From Thalassocella blandensis (lineage in GTDB: Bacteria; Pseudomonadota; Gammaproteobacteria; Pseudomonadales; Cellvibrionaceae), in NCBI GenBank assembly GCA_902141825.1, contig CABFPG010000004.1:124001-188000 (forward strand): a DNA stretch of 64,000 nucleotides, given 5' to 3'. This document shows, piece after piece, positions 56,874 through 64,000 of this stretch. A program made the position numbers and the translations under genes. The notes beneath the pieces were generated by a model. That model saw nothing but the letters and a program-made list of their open reading frames with translations, was not told the origin of the DNA and made no database searches. Numbering within the stretch: the stretch's first letter is position 1; the number at the start of each line of letters is the position of its first letter.

Positions 56874-57263
56874 TTAGGAGTTTGTGCCAATTTCCCGCCA
56901 ACCCGAGGCAAGCGGCTCCACCAGAGCAATAACTTCATCCAGAATCGGCAAATCGTTGCCTATGCGTGCGCGTAAAAGCTGTCGCTGCATATACTCATAA
57001 AGCCTGGAAAGGTTATACGGTAGATCCGATTCGACCTGAGTAGAAATACTCTCATGTAAGCCGATAAGAATCTCTAGGGATTTTTGAATCGCTTCATCTC
57101 GTAATACCGAGTTGCCCTCCTCGGCGTACCGATAAGCATACTGAAGCCTCAACAGCAAACCATCAAACAGCATCTCGATTAATTTATGAGGGGAGGCATT
57201 CTGAATTTTTGCCTGTAATTCGATATCCCGATAGGCTTTGGTTTTTTCATCTGGACTGGACAT
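56874..57263 (-). CDS. FliS-family flagellar chaperone (paralogue 3)
   Basis: 129 residues with the FliS core AKIQNASPHKLIEMLFDGLLLRLQYA (in parts, about residues 18–44) and EILIGLHESIS. It is one of three FliS-type proteins encoded within 2 kb. FliS binds the flagellin C-terminus and prevents premature polymerisation. Of the three, this and the first copy (58478) keep the N-terminal A-SPH-LI-ML pattern. It is the last gene before fleQ. Confidence 0.88.
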   Translation of the reverse strand: MSSPDEKTKAYRDIELQAKIQNASPHKLIEMLFDGLLLRLQYAYRYAEEGNSVLRDEAIQKSLEILIGLHESISTQVESDLPYNLSRLYEYMQRQLLRARIGNDLPILDEVIALVEPLASGWREIGTNS

Positions 57264-57370
57264 TACCGGCGCCCCAGTAAAGGTGATAGCCTAGGTGATG
57301 GCAGTAAGCTAAACACCCTGCATTTGCTGGCATTTTACTCCAAGTGTAGCAGCTACAGACTTATCCAGCC

Positions 57371-57637
57371 TCAAAAGCGAAATTCAGGACCCACCATGAA
57401 CTGTCCACAGCTATCCGGGAGTGCCTCAACGATTTTGGCGTAGGTTTGAAGAATGGTCTGTAACTCTCGGATTAGCGCTTTGGTATCGCGTGCGCCGTCT
57501 TCAAAAGCGTCATTCAGGTGTTGCGCGATTTCAGTATCCCAGCGACGCACCTCTTCCCAATCTCCTTGGTGATACGCATTTTCCATGGCCTTTCTGGCCC
57601 TTTTTAAACTGAATAACGACACACTGATGACTGACAT
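57371..57637 (-). CDS. fliT: FliT-like flagellar chaperone
   Basis: 88 residues from ATG 57637, with GGAG 6 nt upstream; an open frame reaches 57691 but lacks a ribosome site. All-helical, with AYHQGDWEEVRRWDTEIAQHL in parts, like FliT proteins that chaperone FliD. Similarity is weak; the position among fliS-type genes supports the call. FliD itself is not in the window. Confidence 0.7.
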   Translation of the reverse strand: MSVISVSLFSLKRARKAMENAYHQGDWEEVRRWDTEIAQHLNDAFEDGARDTKALIRELQTILQTYAKIVEALPDSCGQFMVGPEFRF

Positions 57638-57778
57638 TATAAGCTCCGCAAGTTGAATGCCCTTATAATCTCTATAACGGCATTCAATCACTAAGCTTTA
57701 GTCGCAACTCCTTAAAATCCCATTTTTTCGCCAGATTCAATATGCTGCTGAGCTGGCAACTTAAACCAAAAGTAAAAA

Positions 57779-58171
57779 TTAAGCAGACATCGCCTCTTCA
57801 ACACTGGAAATGGAATCCCATCCCTGTTTGATTTCAAGCAGCAGTTTTTCAACTTCGTTCATAACGGCGTATTCTTCAAGTGTTGAGGTGTACTTGATAC
57901 GATCAATCATGTAGAGGTAAAGCGCATCGAGGTTATCGGCAATGTCTCCACCATCATTAAAATTCAAACAGTTTCGCAAGCCATTTAAAATTGCATTAAT
58001 TTTGGTAAACAGAACTACCTTATCTTCTTTGTTCCCGGTGGAGATGCAGTGTTTAGCTTGACTCACTCGCTCCAACGCGCCATCTAATAATAATGCAATA
58101 ACTTGGTGGGAAGTCATATCTGCCGCATTTTGTGCCATAATCGCAGCGGCTTTAGTTTGTGATACAGCCAT
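57779..58171 (-). CDS. FliS-family protein (paralogue 2, diverged)
   Basis: 130 residues from ATG 58171, with AAAGGAG 7 nt upstream. FliS pattern: VIALLLDGALERVSQAKHCI, GLRNCLNFNDGGDIADNLDALYLYMIDRI in parts. The N-terminus is changed relative to the others (MAVSQTKAAAIMAQNAADMTS), and the S-P-H motif is replaced by T-S-H. It may serve a different flagellin or have a regulatory role. It lies between the fliT-like gene and the first fliS. Confidence 0.82.
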   Translation of the reverse strand: MAVSQTKAAAIMAQNAADMTSHQVIALLLDGALERVSQAKHCISTGNKEDKVVLFTKINAILNGLRNCLNFNDGGDIADNLDALYLYMIDRIKYTSTLEEYAVMNEVEKLLLEIKQGWDSISSVEEAMSA

Positions 58172-58305
58172 GGAAATGCTCCTTTCGCATAGTAAATAAT
58201 AAGCGGCAATGGTTTGCCGTTTGATGTTAATCAATAGGTATTATGCGAAGAGAATGCCAATGTGAAAATTTTATTTAATCGGCAAAGACTGGAGACTTAT
58301 TTACA

Positions 58306-58396
58306 GAAGCACTTGATGGGAAGCTCTTTATCGAAAGTACTTGATCGAAAGCACTTGATCGGAAGTACTTGGTCGAAAGTACTTGATCGAAAGCAC
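58306..58396. repeat. Imperfect tandem repeat, 14-bp unit, about 6.5 copies
   Basis: Units follow GAAAGYACTTGATC: GAAGCACTTGATGG, GAAGCTCTTTATC (13 nt), GAAAGTACTTGATC, GAAAGCACTTGATC, GGAAGTACTTGGTC, GAAAGTACTTGATC, GAAAGCAC. It lies between two fliS-type genes. Confidence 0.85.
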
Positions 58397-58435
58397 AGTG
58401 AATAAGTGAATAAAAGCAACCTCGAAAGGAAGGTA

Positions 58436-58465
58436 AACCAGACACACTGCCATGGGTGCCTGGTT
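58436..58465 (-). terminator. Hairpin after fliS
   Basis: Stem AACCAG-x-CAC/GTG-x-CTGGTT with a 10-nt loop, 13 nt after the fliS stop. No U-tract; possible partial terminator between fliS and the following fliS-like gene. Confidence 0.5.
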
Positions 58466-58477
58466 CAAGACATACAA

Positions 58478-58855
58478 TTAACCAATTTGCTTCCAGGCTA
58501 AACGCAACTCAACCAGCAAGTTGGAGCATTCCTCTAAAATCTTGTCGTCATTTTTTAAATGGGCTTTGGCTAGTAAGCCTTGAATATAGATATAGAGATT
58601 ATTGAGGTTTTGACCGATATCCCCGCCTTCATCCAGGTTTAGACTTTCGCGCAGGCCACCGACGATTTTTACCGCATCATTGATCTTCTTGCCTTTCAGC
58701 TCCACGTTACCAAACTGCATGGCACCACGAGCTTGAGCAATACGTTCCAAAGCTCCTTCATACAACATGTCAATTAAACGATGTGGAGATGCAATTTCAA
58801 CATTGGCACCATAATTAACTTTCGCATAAGACTTAATGGCAACTTGGGTATTCAC
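58478..58855 (-). CDS. fliS: Flagellin export chaperone FliS (paralogue 1)
   Basis: 125 residues from a GTG with AGAGG 7 nt upstream. Closest to typical FliS: AKVNYGANVEIASPHRLIDML (in parts), LYEGALERIAQA, LRESLNLDEGGDIGQNLNNLYIYI in parts. It has a near-perfect FliA promoter 40 nt upstream, so it is a late flagellar gene, as expected for a flagellin chaperone. fliC and fliD, usually next to it, are absent from the window. Confidence 0.93.
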   Translation of the reverse strand: MNTQVAIKSYAKVNYGANVEIASPHRLIDMLYEGALERIAQARGAMQFGNVELKGKKINDAVKIVGGLRESLNLDEGGDIGQNLNNLYIYIQGLLAKAHLKNDDKILEECSNLLVELRLAWKQIG

Positions 58856-58894
58856 GCATAAACCTCTTTTATCTACATGACTGCTTCAATTAGC

Positions 58895-58921
58895 TTATCG
58901 GCAAAAAGTGACATCACTTTA
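58895..58921 (-). promoter_or_regulatory. FliA (sigma-28) promoter for fliS
   Basis: Minus-strand TAAA-N15-GCCGATAA, a complete match to the FliA consensus, 40 nt upstream of the fliS start. Confidence 0.92.
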
Positions 58922-59096
58922 GTCCATTAACTTATGTCAGTTAGTGATAAGAAGTCTCAAATACTTAGATTTTGAGTTTAAGTCTACACAAGGGATATTA
59001 AAGCTCGCAATGGAGCAATAAATTGGCACAAATTCTGCGAAGCAAAGGATTTACATCTAAACTTGTCAATAAACCAGCACTTTGGGATCAGCAAAT

Positions 59097-61268
59097 ATGT
59101 CGAAGCCAGCGAATTCTTCCGAGCAATCACCCACCGTCGATGAATCTATGGCAACGCTCATGCGCAAGGTGGAAATGCAGCACTTACAACTGCAGCTGGA
59201 AGCCCGCTTTCGTAAGAACATGGAAGTATTTAAAGAGTTATCCCCTGAAATTTACCATCAATTCACGGACTATCAACCAGAGGAGCTGCGTCTGTCTTAC
59301 GACAAAGACGGCTATCTCGAACTGGTAAATTTCAAACTCAACAATAAACCGGTCTATGGCAGTGACCCAGTAGAATTCTGCAGAAAACAAGTAAAGGATT
59401 TCGTAAAAAATCCGAGTGCTACAACGATTTCAATTGCGCAAGCCAAAATCAATAATGAAGCTCACATTCACGTGAAGTTCATGAACCGGTTACGAGAGGA
59501 AACCCTCCCCTTTCTGGATGGTTTAAAGATGCATTGCGATGCTCCGATCGGGTTAATGTTAATGACCGGTTGCGGTCTGGGATACCAGATTCACGAGCTA
59601 TTGGAAAGAACAGAAATTCACAATCTGATTATTTTTGACCCCCATAAAGACTCCTTTTATGCCGCACTACATGTAGTCGACTGGCTGCCCATTTTGCAGT
59701 ATTTTTGCCAGCGTGGGCGAATGCTGAAATTTCTTATTGGGGTAAACCCCCGCGATGCGATGGCAAATATGCGTTTGTTGACCGATAAAATAGGTCTCCA
59801 CAATATTGTGTACACCTATGTCTATCGCCACTTCAGCAGTAAAGAAGAACAGGAATTTATTGATCTGTATCGCAAAGAGTTTCAGTTCAATGCCTCTGGC
59901 ACTGGCTTTTTTGATGATGAGCAAGTCAGCCTGGCGCATACCGTCACCAATTTGAACAATAGAACACCCGTATTTAGGTATGACAAAAACCTGGAAAACC
60001 TACCTCCGGCCATTATCGTAGGTAACGGACCGTCGCTGGACGATCATGTGGCATTTATGAAAGATGCACTGCCCAACGCAGTGTTATTTTCTTGTGGGAC
60101 AGCCTTGGGCGCACTGGCGCGGAACAATATTAAGCCTGACTTTCATGTGGAAATGGAGCGTAACTACAATATTGTGACGTGGATTAAACGCGGCTCAACC
60201 GAAGAATTCCGTAAAGGTGTTAGCTTACTTTGTCTGAATACTGCCGCACCCGATGCGATTGATATTTTTGATGAAGCTTGTATGGCTCGCAAACCGAATG
60301 ACCTGGGAGAAGTATTTTTTGATGAGATTAAAGAAAAAAATCCCATCAGTTCACTGCAGCTTTGTAACCCAACTGTGACCAACGCGGCAACCACTTATGC
60401 TTTGGCGATGGGTTTTCGTGAGATCTATTTAATTGGTGTGGATCTGGGTAATCGGCCAGATGGTGAACATCACTCCAAATACAGTCTTTATAAAGATATT
60501 GAAAATAAAGCCAGCGAAAAAGGCAAAAAGATATTTGATTACACCTCAAATCAGTACAAGATAAAAGGCAACTTCACGGATGAAGTGTTTACCAGTCACT
60601 TTTTGGACATTACCCGAATCAATCTGGAAATTCTCTTTCGCTACTACAACCTGTCCAAGGGAAAAGTTAATTGTTATAACCCTAACCAGGGGGCCTACAT
60701 TGAAGGCGCCACTCCAACCAAGGCCGAGGACTTGATCCGCCCTGCGCCGCTGGAGAATAAAGCTGAGATTATCAAGTCTTTGAAAGCACTGCATTTCCAC
60801 ACGCCAGAACTGGAAACAATTAGCGAAGATGAGGTTCGGGAAAAATATTTGAAAAGTTTCTTTTCCATCAAAAAATCTTTGGCCTTACCGAAGAAAATTA
60901 AAAACCATCGCCAATTATATGACACCTTAAATGAAATTTACTTACGGGTCAGCCAACTGGAAGGAATCGATCGCAGTGCCAAGATGTTGTTACGTGGCAG
61001 TATGAACGGATATTTCACATTAATTGTGAAAGCAGCTCACCTAACGAAAAAACAGGAAGATTTCATTAAAATCTATCAACTTGGGCGCAAAGCGTATACT
61101 GAGTTTATGGATAAAGCGTTTATGCTGATGAAAGAAAACCCGCTCAAGCTGGATGACAGTTATGACAAGTTGGTAGTCACTTTGGATGATAATAAAAACT
61201 CTGCAACTAACGACGCGACGTCTAAGGCCGATACAAACGCCGCCGACACCACGACCACGAAAAAATAA
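59097..61268 (+). CDS. Maf/DUF115 motility-associated flagellin-modification protein
   Basis: 723 residues from ATG 59097; a TTG five codons earlier is possible. The MAF_flag10/DUF115 core is clear: PAIIVGNGPSLDDHVAFM, LFSCGTALGALARNNIKPDFHVEME in parts, then NPTVTNAATTYALAMGFREIYLIGVDLG in parts. Proteins of this family are thought to transfer nonulosonic acids such as pseudaminic acid to flagellin in the cytoplasm. The pseIGF genes lie directly downstream on the other strand, which fits. The C-terminus is low-complexity (Asp/Ala/Thr/Lys). Confidence 0.92.
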   Translation: MSKPANSSEQSPTVDESMATLMRKVEMQHLQLQLEARFRKNMEVFKELSPEIYHQFTDYQPEELRLSYDKDGYLELVNFKLNNKPVYGSDPVEFCRKQVKDFVKNPSATTISIAQAKINNEAHIHVKFMNRLREETLPFLDGLKMHCDAPIGLMLMTGCGLGYQIHELLERTEIHNLIIFDPHKDSFYAALHVVDWLPILQYFCQRGRMLKFLIGVNPRDAMANMRLLTDKIGLHNIVYTYVYRHFSSKEEQEFIDLYRKEFQFNASGTGFFDDEQVSLAHTVTNLNNRTPVFRYDKNLENLPPAIIVGNGPSLDDHVAFMKDALPNAVLFSCGTALGALARNNIKPDFHVEMERNYNIVTWIKRGSTEEFRKGVSLLCLNTAAPDAIDIFDEACMARKPNDLGEVFFDEIKEKNPISSLQLCNPTVTNAATTYALAMGFREIYLIGVDLGNRPDGEHHSKYSLYKDIENKASEKGKKIFDYTSNQYKIKGNFTDEVFTSHFLDITRINLEILFRYYNLSKGKVNCYNPNQGAYIEGATPTKAEDLIRPAPLENKAEIIKSLKALHFHTPELETISEDEVREKYLKSFFSIKKSLALPKKIKNHRQLYDTLNEIYLRVSQLEGIDRSAKMLLRGSMNGYFTLIVKAAHLTKKQEDFIKIYQLGRKAYTEFMDKAFMLMKENPLKLDDSYDKLVVTLDDNKNSATNDATSKADTNAADTTTTKK

Positions 61269-61416
61269 GTGGATGTCTGGTCAGCGAATGATGGAACGAA
61301 TGATAGGTCGAGTGACAGACCAACTCATGGGCCAAGTAAGGGGAAAGCAAGAGAAAAGCGGCGCAAATAAATGACAAAAAGATAAAATGAAAAACAAAAG
61401 ACATGCTCAAATTATC

Positions 61417-62472
61417 TTAGCGCTCCACCAACTCCCACTCTAATCGAGAACCCGCGGCAATAGCGCGGGTTGACTTTTTCCCTAGTACAGAGTCGTAGTG
61501 CTTCGGTGCCAGGCCGAATCCAGGACGAATACTGCGAACATTTTCAGCTGAAAATACTTCTCCGGCTTGCATGTCTTTTACAACATAGAGTGATCGACGA
61601 AAAATCGCATTTTTCGATTCACTGACACCCCGCTGATAATTAACATGCCCCAGTGCCTGCCATGCATTCTTGGCACCATCACACAGATCAGCCAGGTCTT
61701 TGGGTTCCATAGAAAAGCTATCGTCAGGTCCACCCCCCTGCCGGTCCAGGGTAAAGTGCTTTTCAATCAACACTGCACCTAAGGCTACAGCCGTAATAGA
61801 CGTAATGTTTGATAAAGTGTGATCAGACAGTCCAACGGGGAGTTGAAATTTTTCTGCCAGGTCCTGCATCGTTTTTAAATTGTACTCCTCTACCGGTGCC
61901 GGATACCCACTAATGCAATGCAATAAAACCAGCTCTTTGCAACCATGTTGCTTCGCTGTATTCACCGCCTCTTCTATTTCTTCAGCGTTTGCCATTCCAC
62001 TGGACATTATCATTGGCTTTCCGGTTTGGGCAACTCGTGCAATGAGAGGAAGATCCACCAATTCAAACGAGGCAATTTTGTATGCGGGAACATCAAGCGT
62101 TTCCAAAAAGTCGACGGCAGTTGCATCGAAGGGCGAACTGAACATGGTAATACCAAGCTGTCTGGCCCGCTTAAACAAAGCTTCGTGCCATTCCCAGGGA
62201 GTATGCGCCCAGTCGTAAAGCTCATAAAGTGTTTTACCGCCCCACAGCCCCCCTTCAATTTTAAAATCGGGTTTATCGCTGTCCATTGTCAGCGTGTCTG
62301 CTGTGTAAGTTTGGATTTTTATCGCATCCGCACCGTTTTGCTTAGCCAGCTCAATGAGTTTCAATGCCGTATTGATATCCCCATTATGGTTCGCAGACAA
62401 CTCTGCCACAATGTACGGTGGATACCCCACGCCAATTTTTCGGTTTTCAATTTGGATAAAATCTGACTTCAT
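61417..62472 (-). CDS. pseI: Pseudaminic acid synthase PseI
   Basis: 351 residues. The NeuB-type barrel (about 1–265) has ELSANHNGD, IKIQTYTADTLT and GLSDHT; the PseI-type stretch GGKTLYELYDWAHTPWEWH distinguishes it from NeuB. The C-terminal SAF antifreeze-like domain has RRSLYVVKDMQAGEVFSAENV in parts. It condenses a 2,4-diacetamido hexose with phosphoenolpyruvate to give pseudaminic acid. It is third of the pseF–pseG–pseI run, 205 nt after pseG. Confidence 0.94.
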   Translation of the reverse strand: MKSDFIQIENRKIGVGYPPYIVAELSANHNGDINTALKLIELAKQNGADAIKIQTYTADTLTMDSDKPDFKIEGGLWGGKTLYELYDWAHTPWEWHEALFKRARQLGITMFSSPFDATAVDFLETLDVPAYKIASFELVDLPLIARVAQTGKPMIMSSGMANAEEIEEAVNTAKQHGCKELVLLHCISGYPAPVEEYNLKTMQDLAEKFQLPVGLSDHTLSNITSITAVALGAVLIEKHFTLDRQGGGPDDSFSMEPKDLADLCDGAKNAWQALGHVNYQRGVSESKNAIFRRSLYVVKDMQAGEVFSAENVRSIRPGFGLAPKHYDSVLGKKSTRAIAAGSRLEWELVER

Positions 62473-62631
62473 TTTCGGCTCGTTGTGCTGCGACAGAGAT
62501 CACGCGTTTCTTTTTATTAAGACCATGATCATTAACGCATGGTCTACACGGAAACACCTCGATCAAAAGTTCTAGATTGAATAAAAAAACAGTCTTACAT
62601 AAAGGGCTAATTTCTCATACATACACCCACA

Positions 62632-62655
62632 TCACCGAAAGTAATTTTTCGGTGA
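62632..62655. repeat. Hairpin between pseG and pseI
   Basis: A perfect 9-bp stem TCACCGAAA/TTTCGGTGA with a 6-nt loop, 22 nt past the pseG stop. No U-tract; possible attenuator or processing site within the operon. Confidence 0.5.
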
Positions 62656-62677
62656 AACGTGAAAAAGCAACTATGTT

Positions 62678-63766
62678 CTATCGCAGTCGCCCGGATAACA
62701 GCGTTTCCACCACTCGCTCCACACCTTTCCCATCGGCAACTTTCGCGATTTTTCTCGCCAGATCATGAAGGTTTATTTTTCCGTTGAGTATATCCAATAA
62801 CATTTCACACAATCTGACAGGCGTTAAAGACTGGAATTTACCGAGAGAGTATACCGACCATTCGGCTGATAAATTATCCAGCACTTTCTGCTGGTTATCC
62901 GCTGTTTGCATCGCCAGTGTCGGCACCCCCAAAGTAGCCAGTTCCCACATGGTGCTGCCAGCTGCACTGATGCAAATATCACAAGCAGCCATCAGTTGTG
63001 CCATTTTTTTTGGACTGACGTTAATCAATACATCTATGGCGGACACATTCATGCCGGCCACTCGCTGTTGAATAATCTCTAAATGCGGACAAAGCTCACC
63101 AACAATCACTGTTATTTTAAGTTTTTTGCCACGCTCATATCGTTGAAGCGCATCCAACACCAGTGAGGTAGCATTCACAGGGTCACTGCCCCCCATTGTG
63201 ATCAAAATATTCTCGGCTTTGGTTTTTTTATCTTTCCGTCTTGCAAGACTGAACTCACGTAGCTCAGCAAAATCTTTCCCCACCAGTGCGTACTGGCTAC
63301 CAAGACAATGTAACTGCGTTACCGGTAGAAGTTTCTTTATCTGCTCCTGTGTAACGCCATAAGTTTGATCAATTGCCATATGGCACTTGTGCATGCGACC
63401 ATTCAAATCATCTATTACACACAATCGCGTCACTTTATCGTATAAAAATGATTCCCAGACAAACCCCAGTCGATAGCTGTCCACAACCAATAGTATGTTT
63501 TTCGCAAAAACATAGTGCTGAATAATTTCCCAGCTTTTATACGCATCGCTGATTTCAGTGGTGGGGTTGCTTGTATCGATTTCACAACAATCTATCTTAA
63601 GTTGTTGCAAGCGTGCCTTCGACCCTTCACTAATGTACTGACATATGAACAGGCAAGGAATATCCAGCGCAATTAAATGAGCAGCCATTGTAGTGCAACG
63701 ACTAAAATGGCCTTTACCAATATCGGTGGACTCATCCACACGAAACACACTCGCTTGCTCTAACAT
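62678..63766 (-). CDS. pseG: UDP-sugar hydrolase PseG (pseudaminic acid pathway)
   Basis: 362 residues, a GT-B-like fold. The N-terminal FRVDESTDIGKGHFSRC matches the PseG signature FRVD-x-S-xx-IG-x-GH-xx-RC. Further on, ENILITMGGSDPVNATSLVL and CDISICAAGSTMWELATLGVP (in parts) are typical. It removes UDP to release 2,4-diacetamido-2,4,6-trideoxy-altrose for PseI. It begins 8 nt after the pseF stop, so they are one transcript. Confidence 0.93.
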   Translation of the reverse strand: MLEQASVFRVDESTDIGKGHFSRCTTMAAHLIALDIPCLFICQYISEGSKARLQQLKIDCCEIDTSNPTTEISDAYKSWEIIQHYVFAKNILLVVDSYRLGFVWESFLYDKVTRLCVIDDLNGRMHKCHMAIDQTYGVTQEQIKKLLPVTQLHCLGSQYALVGKDFAELREFSLARRKDKKTKAENILITMGGSDPVNATSLVLDALQRYERGKKLKITVIVGELCPHLEIIQQRVAGMNVSAIDVLINVSPKKMAQLMAACDICISAAGSTMWELATLGVPTLAMQTADNQQKVLDNLSAEWSVYSLGKFQSLTPVRLCEMLLDILNGKINLHDLARKIAKVADGKGVERVVETLLSGRLR

Positions 63767-63774
63767 TCAACAAT

Positions 63775-64000
63775 TCAACCCTGGCTAAGTTGTGGTTGCC
63801 TTTCTAAAGATTTTTGATAGGTTTGATAAAGCAATTCTGCATGCTGCCAATCTTCTGCCGTATCAATATCCTGTACCAAATGCCTGGGTAACTTCACAAT
63901 ACGGGAGGTTTCGCCAAAGATAGCCTTGTCCTGCATGAATGCCTCGGCCCTCCCCCAATAGAATTGACCGGCGTCATGATACGCCTCCTCAAGATCCTGC
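63775..64000 (-). CDS. pseF: Pseudaminic acid cytidylyltransferase PseF (C-terminal 75 codons; start outside window)
   Basis: The visible part reads AYHDAGQFYWGRAEAFM and then PRHLVQDIDTAEDWQHAELLY, the conserved end of PseF (CMP-pseudaminic acid synthetase), where a D-A-G-Q-F-Y-W-G block and a V-Q-D-I-D-T-x-E-D-W block are hallmarks. It activates pseudaminic acid with CTP. The 5' part lies beyond the right edge. Confidence 0.88.
   Translation of the reverse strand, partial: QDLEEAYHDAGQFYWGRAEAFMQDKAIFGETSRIVKLPRHLVQDIDTAEDWQHAELLYQTYQKSLERQPQLSQG

Overview
The window looks like part of a gammaproteobacterial chromosome. The flagellar order fleQ–fleSR–fliEFGHIJ…fliKLMNOPQR–flhB, the HptB/HsbR/HsbA module and the sigma-54/FliA-type promoters resemble Pseudomonas and Vibrio relatives. 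The secreted alpha-amylase with a Thr-Pro linker and starch-binding modules, and the giant propeller sensors, suggest a polysaccharide-degrading marine lineage (Cellvibrionaceae-like: Saccharophagus/Teredinibacter). That taxonomic placement is inference. I recognised no rRNA, tRNA, CRISPR or insertion sequence.

Layout. 1–4.4 kb: a YfiR-domain hybrid histidine kinase (cut by the window start) and a secreted alpha-amylase, both on the minus strand. 5.8–17.8 kb: two convergent gene sets that I think form one unusual signalling system. The plus-strand set is a short membrane MCP-like protein, a CheX-like protein, a CheY and a degenerate receiver fused to a second CheX-like domain. The minus-strand set is two tandem paralogues of about 1,390 residues, each joining a periplasmic beta-propeller/Y_Y_Y sensor to an internal PAS-like region, an Hpt domain and a CheA-type ATPase, followed by a second CheY very like the first. 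19.9–22.4 kb: an ECF sigma factor/FecR pair without a visible TonB receptor, and a small protein of unknown role.

22.6–58.9 kb is a long minus-strand flagellar and chemotaxis region. Read in the direction of transcription it runs: fliS, fliS-like, fliT, fliS-like, fleQ, fleS-fleR, a 56-residue small protein, fliE-F-G-H-I-J, a STAS protein, cheY-cheA-cheW-mcp-cheR-cheD-cheB (the order of the P. aeruginosa Che2 cluster), hsbA-hsbR-hptB, fliK, fliL-M-N-O-P-Q-R, flhB and a zinc-ribbon protein. Good sigma-54 sites lie before fleS, fliK and fliL, a weaker one before fliE, and a near-perfect FliA site before the first fliS. This fits the FleQ → FleSR → FliA cascade. flhA, flhF, fleN, fliA, fliC, fliD and cheZ are not in the window.

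59.1–64 kb: a Maf/DUF115 flagellin-modification protein on the plus strand and, on the minus strand, pseF (partial), pseG and pseI. This points to flagellin decorated with pseudaminic-acid-type sugar.

A striking feature that the genes do not explain is a set of short tandem arrays, mostly with 14–16 bp units, in most of the larger intergenic gaps. Unit sequences differ from locus to locus.
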